From Delphinus delphis (lineage: Eukaryota; Chordata; Mammalia; Artiodactyla; Delphinidae), in the NCBI RefSeq assembly GCF_949987515.2, contig NC_082689.1:70244267-70308266 (forward strand): a stretch of 64,000 nucleotides of DNA, in the 5' to 3' direction. The stretch's first letter is position 1; each line of letters starts with the position of its first letter. The notes under the pieces were generated by a model. It did not search any database. It worked only from the letters and a program-made list of their open reading frames with translations, and was not told the origin of the DNA. The translations under genes and the position numbers were made by a program. Below are positions 60,810 through 64,000 of this stretch, piece after piece.

Positions 60810-63800
60810 CTGACATAAAAACCAGTTAGCCTGATATTTACTGACAGACATGTACATACATTTACTGCCCCTTAATAATTACATATAGATATGAGTTACC
60901 CATATTGCCATTTCCCAGGTACTGGAGCATTTATTTATGAGCTAAAAATAGGATCCAATAATGCATTTATAATCATTACACATAAGTGATTTAAAATGCT
61001 TTAAACACTGTAAAATTTTAAAAATCTTCTTAAAGAAATTTCAGTTAGGAGTTCAACGTATAGTTTCTTGGATAAAAATTATAATTTAGAATTTAATCCT
61101 TAATAATAACAAAAAAAGCATGAATGACAAAATGGATATTAAAGTTATTCTATAAAAATACCCACTAACTTTAAAAAGTGAAGATTTCATGTCTTTTAAA
61201 TAAACACACTTTTGAATTTACTTTTAGAGTACAAAAACACAAAGGAAGTAGCTATAGCTAAAACACTATGAAAATCAAAGAGACATGTACAAATTATAAA
61301 ATATATTGATCAGAAACTTCTAAGATTAAGTTTTAAGAAGTCAAGAGAACACATGGTTAATCTCTAGTGGATATCTTAAATACCACAATTTCCCTTATAT
61401 TTTTAATCCATTCACCTTATTATTTCATTGCAGTGGCTGTGAGAATTAAGCAATGAAAGAAGAACAGGAGTTTGCATTAGAGAATACAAATGTTGCAAAC
61501 CCGAAATTTGAAAACGTTCCATTACAATTATCAAATTAACACGAAGTCTGAAAAATATATGACCAAAGAATAATAGAGAATTCTTTAACAATTTCTATCA
61601 CTAGAAGAACATATAAATGACTAAATTGTAAATTCCTTGAAATATGAAATGGGGTTCTAATAATCTTGGACTGTCCTTCAATAGATACTAAATATACTAT
61701 TTTGAATTGATACTTAATCAAAGTTCAAAATTAATGAAGCTCTATTATTTTCAGAGATCTATAAACCTAAAGTTCTTTATATACACAGCTGTTCCTAGAT
61801 TCCCAAAGTAAATTAGCTTAAGAAATGAAAGCAAAATACCACATTTTCCCAAATAAAAGGTGAAATTTTATAAGTATTACACTTCACACATGAGTAACTG
61901 ACAAAGCTGGTAAATAACCCAACTGGTGTGTTGTCTTTGCATGTTGCCTGAGGGTGGTATCATATAACTTGATACTCCCATAGAACTCTGCAAAGTAACT
62001 TACACATAGGAGGAATTCAGTACATGCTTATTGAAAAAATAAAATAAAAGAAATAAAGAATCCAATTAAAAGAAAATCCAAGTAAATTTTATTATAATGA
62101 ATAAAAGAATGAGTCTTTTGAATCTGTCTGAACCATATGTCCTATGACTAGGAGTCTGAGAACAGAACCTTGGATACCAAATTCCAGTCGAGGGCCAGGC
62201 TTCCCCAAATAAGACTTCTTATTCCTACATAAACTTACATCCAAGCCCCTAGGAAGAGTGGGTAGGTTGACTGTAAGAAGGGTTTAAACCTCTAATGCAA
62301 ATTCTGTAATACTTTAAATTTACCTGGCTACACAGAGCCACCAGGGCTGAGGAATCAGCAAACACGCTGATATTACAGTCTGTACTACCTACTTCTGTGT
62401 ATTTAGAACTTTCTCTAAAGAACTCAAAGCTTTTCATAAATATCAACGAAAAATTACCCATTCTTTCACTATTCTTTGAGAGCTATATATATTCTACTAT
62501 CCAGCATTAAGTAACCAGTACAAAAAACTTAGTAAGTTAGAGACGGGCCCAGAATAAATGTGTAAGTTATTCAAGCCTCAGTCCATTCTCCATGTACTAT
62601 ATATTTTCCCCCAACCTTAATGAAAAAACAAATGACTTGTATTTTCTTTTGGAACCAACTCAGAAAGCCTCTGCCAGGTAATTTTCATCTTCTAGTTTCT
62701 GGCTTAAAAATATACTTTAGCACATCTGCATATAACATATTACAATAAATGAATAATGCTGAAAATGTTTTCATTAGCTGGAAAAAAAATCTATAGATCA
62801 ACAATAATTTCAAGTTGAAGTTTCGAACTATTTCTTAAACAACTTAACAAAGTACTTTATAAACTTAAGCAAATTCTGTAATAATTTAAAAACCAATGCT
62901 CTGGAAGTATAGCAGGGGAAATAGAACAGCAATGACCCATGTTCTTTTACTGTTCTTTCCACATACTTACATTATATCAATTACAGTAGTCTAGCCTAAA
63001 TGTTTATATGTATGATTTCCCTTTAGACTATGACCTCCTCAAGGGCAGAGACTATTTTCTCCTGAGTACCCCATCTCCAGAGTACAGCAGAGTACCTAGC
63101 ACACACTGAGATGCTCAATAAATATTAGTCGAATAAATAAACTAAGTTTTATAAGGAAATATAAGAGAAATAAGATATGCCTTCAGAAGTAACCTGAAGG
63201 AATGGAGATAAGGTTTTGCTTACATTTCTATAAGGAAAATAGGAAAAATAGAGACAGTAGGTCAGTAGGTAAATAAGACAAAAGGAAATTAAGTTTCAGA
63301 AGATGGATGCAAAAAAAATAGGCCATGTCTGAAGATTTTCTTTTTCTGGAAAAAAAGGGAAGCTTATACTATCAGAAAAAAACGTACTAATTTGAGAAGA
63401 GAAAATACATATTTAGAAAATAGTATAAAGCTTCTGACCACAAGGCTATGAGAGGGGAAGTCCAGAAGAGGATACTGTATCAAACTGGGAAATAACCAGC
63501 AGAATTCAGTTTACTTGCTATGTTTGGAAACTAACAGGAACAAGAAGTTTGGTTTTTTTTTTCTTTTTAGTAAATGCTTTTGTTCACTGAACAGATGTTA
63601 ACAAACTTACTATCTGAAAAGTCTTTTTAAAAGGTCAGATAATTGTTGCACTGTCACAGTATTTTTTTTAAAAAAACAGTACAATTAAAAAGCAAGTACA
63701 TTCCAGCACTACCAAAGACCCAACAAAACAGAAAAATCACTAACAACCACATTGAAAACGTACAACAGCAATGTCTTGTCAACACTTCTGTACAGAGCAC

Positions 63801-64000
63801 AGACATGACAGCTAAAACAGACAGAAGAGAAGATGCTTTTGACAGCCAGTGTGTGTGAATGATTCTTTGAGTCAGATGGCAGCAACAAGTTACCAACTAG
63901 GAGATCTGCATGACAACTAACCATCCATCTGTATCAAACACCATCTGGCCGAGATGACTCTGGCTTCTGTGTATTTGACACTCCTTCCAGTTCCAAAGAC
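60810..64000 (-). other. TANK: Part of the TANK intron leading to the missing first coding exon
   Basis: I looked on the minus strand for the known N-terminal MDKNIGEQLNKAYEAF coding sequence and did not find it. The stretch holds an L2 end at 63015-63140 and is otherwise AT-rich. Confidence 0.75.
63015..63140 (+). mobile_element. L2 3' end fragment
   Basis: 'gactatgacctcctcaaggg cagagac', 'gtacctagcacacactgaga' and 'tgctcaataaatattagtcgaataaa' are the usual L2 3' terminus. Confidence 0.8.

Noticed and set aside
62249..62461. Possible upstream TANK exon
   Set aside because: The 70-codon frame does not resemble the TANK N-terminus and lacks a convincing splice donor in the right phase.
63643..63858. 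71-codon open frame near the window end
   Set aside because: No recognisable domain; intronic AT-rich sequence with open frames on both strands.

Overview
This window is mammalian nuclear DNA, almost certainly from a cetacean. The evidence is many tRNA-derived SINEs of the CHR type (head 'cttccctggtggcgcagtgg', tail 'gagaggcccgcgtacc' plus A-run), several still with perfect target-site duplications, together with young L1 3' ends of the cetartiodactyl kind. A toothed whale is my best guess, but I cannot prove the suborder from the sequence alone.

The only protein-coding gene I can support is TANK (TRAF family member-associated NF-kB activator), on the minus strand. Six coding exons lie between 60806 and 28618, with consensus GT/AG junctions and phases that all fit. 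Together they encode 392 residues plus a stop. The known mammalian protein has 425 residues, of which about 33 come from an initiating exon that must lie beyond position 64000. The coiled-coil region, TBK1-binding region, TRAF-binding motif PIQCT and C-terminal C-x2-C/H-x3-H zinc finger are all present and unbroken. The 3' UTR runs to about 27940.

Layout: 1-13000 is AT-rich intergenic DNA with L1, SINE, MIR and LTR debris. 13000-27950 is downstream of TANK and has no young SINEs. It holds two CpG-rich zones (about 19150-19440 and 24400-26900) and non-repetitive stretches with palindromes and homeodomain/octamer/E-box-like words, so it looks like a regulatory domain and possibly a lncRNA promoter. 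28618-60806 is TANK, including a 20.3-kb intron full of repeats: L1, L2, CHR SINEs, a MaLR-type LTR, and a decayed copy of a hAT-transposase-derived (ZBED5/FAM200-like) gene. 60810-64000 is the beginning of the intron toward the missing first coding exon.

I found no CRISPR array, viral genome, tRNA or rRNA gene, and nothing bacterial. The most interesting material is the CpG-rich and SINE-free domain just 3' of TANK, a CHR SINE carrying an internal 15-bp minisatellite, and a SINE insertion that appears to carry extra 3'-flanking sequence inside its target-site duplication.
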